A stretch of DNA of 64,000 nucleotides, from assembly GCA_002224055.1 (NCBI GenBank), contig AZLU01000133.1, positions 26,572-90,571 of the forward strand, given 5' to 3'. Origin of the DNA: Pezizomycotina sp. ARF18 (lineage: Eukaryota; Ascomycota). Of the stretch, positions 63,601 to 64,000 are shown in pieces. Numbering within the stretch: the stretch's first letter is position 1; each line of letters starts with the position of its first letter. The translations under genes and the position numbers were made by a program. The notes beneath the pieces are model-generated. The model ran no database searches. It saw only the letters and a list, made by a program, of their open reading frames with translations, and was not told the origin of the DNA.

Positions 63601-64000
63601 TTTTTTGTTTTGTTTTAGTACTTGTTTCCGCCTATCCTTCTCTACCTTATTATTCTCCAAACCGTCAAAGTCAGCCGGAAAAAAAAGGAACCGCCGTTTT
63701 AAAAAAGAACGAGACGGCATTTCTCACCAACCTGTTGTGAGAATCAAGACTTCCGCGATCTGCCGAAGCCGACTAACAGTTCAGCCTAGCTCTGCGCTCC
63801 CTCTCGCTGTCTCCCGTAAAAATAAAAATCACGGAGTGTGTACCGTTACAAACTTGGAGAAGAAAAGAGAGAGATTAAAGCGTGAGAGACCAATTCAATA
63901 AGACTAGGGTCGATCGCATTATCGAAAAGAAAAAAGAAAAGAAAAAGAAAAAGTGAAAGGAGCTCAAAGAAGAAGGAAGCTGCCTTTCTTTCTTGTTACA
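56461..64000. other. Terminal 7.5 kb without recognised genes
   Basis: No recognised protein family on either strand, and no tRNA or rRNA seen. It holds long homopolymers, including T38 at 60657-60694 and A26 at 61106-61131, and scattered CT-rich stretches. The longest frames, a plus-strand one of 124 codons at 61429-61803 (basic, Lys/Arg-rich) and a minus-strand one of 122 codons at 58224-58592, show no motif that I recognise. Confidence 0.45.
60657..60694. repeat. Poly-T tract, 38 bases
   Basis: The longest homopolymer in the window, followed by TA and then nine A. Runs of this size are often under-called, so the true length may be greater. Confidence 0.9.

Noticed and set aside
1-64000. 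Search for CRISPR arrays, rRNA, retroelement coding regions and biosynthetic clusters
   Set aside because: No regularly spaced repeats, no rRNA core motifs, no reverse transcriptase or integrase motifs and no PKS/NRPS domains were seen by eye.

Overview
The window looks like nuclear DNA of a filamentous ascomycete (Pezizomycotina). The signs are short GT..AG introns with CTAAC/CTGAC-type branch sites, typical fungal proteins (KIN1 kinase, GINS subunit Psf1, Cch1 calcium channel, a Meu6-type PH protein, an FMF-1/Ste11-like HMG regulator) and no bacterial or viral signature. Gene density is low: eight recognisable genes in 64 kb. The intergenic DNA is AT-rich and full of long poly-T/poly-A runs. 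An early-diverging lineage such as Pezizomycetes would fit, but that is only a guess.

Layout. Positions 1-2320 (-) hold the kin1 kinase, cut off at the window start. A 3.5 kb divergent intergenic region separates it from a WHIM/PHD-finger chromatin protein at 5881-9149 (+). About 10 kb without a recognised gene follows. An HMG-box regulator of the FMF-1/PaHMG5/Ste11 type lies at about 19328-21622 (+). A hAT-like MITE (23039-23641) sits 47 bp upstream of psf1 (23689-24554, +). A VSB1/YGR125W-like SulP transporter with STAS and cyclic-nucleotide-binding-like domains lies at 26116-30347 (+), with a 155-bp tandem duplication over its start. A second, TA-flanked MITE is at 31589-32254. A Meu6-like PH protein is at 36911-39503 (+), a UBTD-type ubiquitin-like protein at 42651-43983 (+), and the calcium channel cch1 at 48391-55491 (+). 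The last 8.5 kb has no recognised gene but contains a cluster of GC-rich units that resemble organelle GC clusters.

The genes are unrelated housekeeping, signalling, transport and developmental genes, not an operon or gene cluster. The single most important caveat is that nearly every conserved gene changes reading frame several times inside conserved domains with no intron to explain it. psf1, essential and normally single copy, does so about seven times in under 700 coding bases. I read this as indel error in the assembly, not mass pseudogenisation, so coding spans are reliable but any conceptual translation is not.

No clearly novel multi-gene system was found. The best unusual signals are the hAT-like MITE against the psf1 start, the duplication that copies a splice acceptor plus start codon of the transporter, the long-TIR MITE, a compact two-stem hairpin ending near a T24 run (46263-46328), and the GC clusters at 56262-56460.
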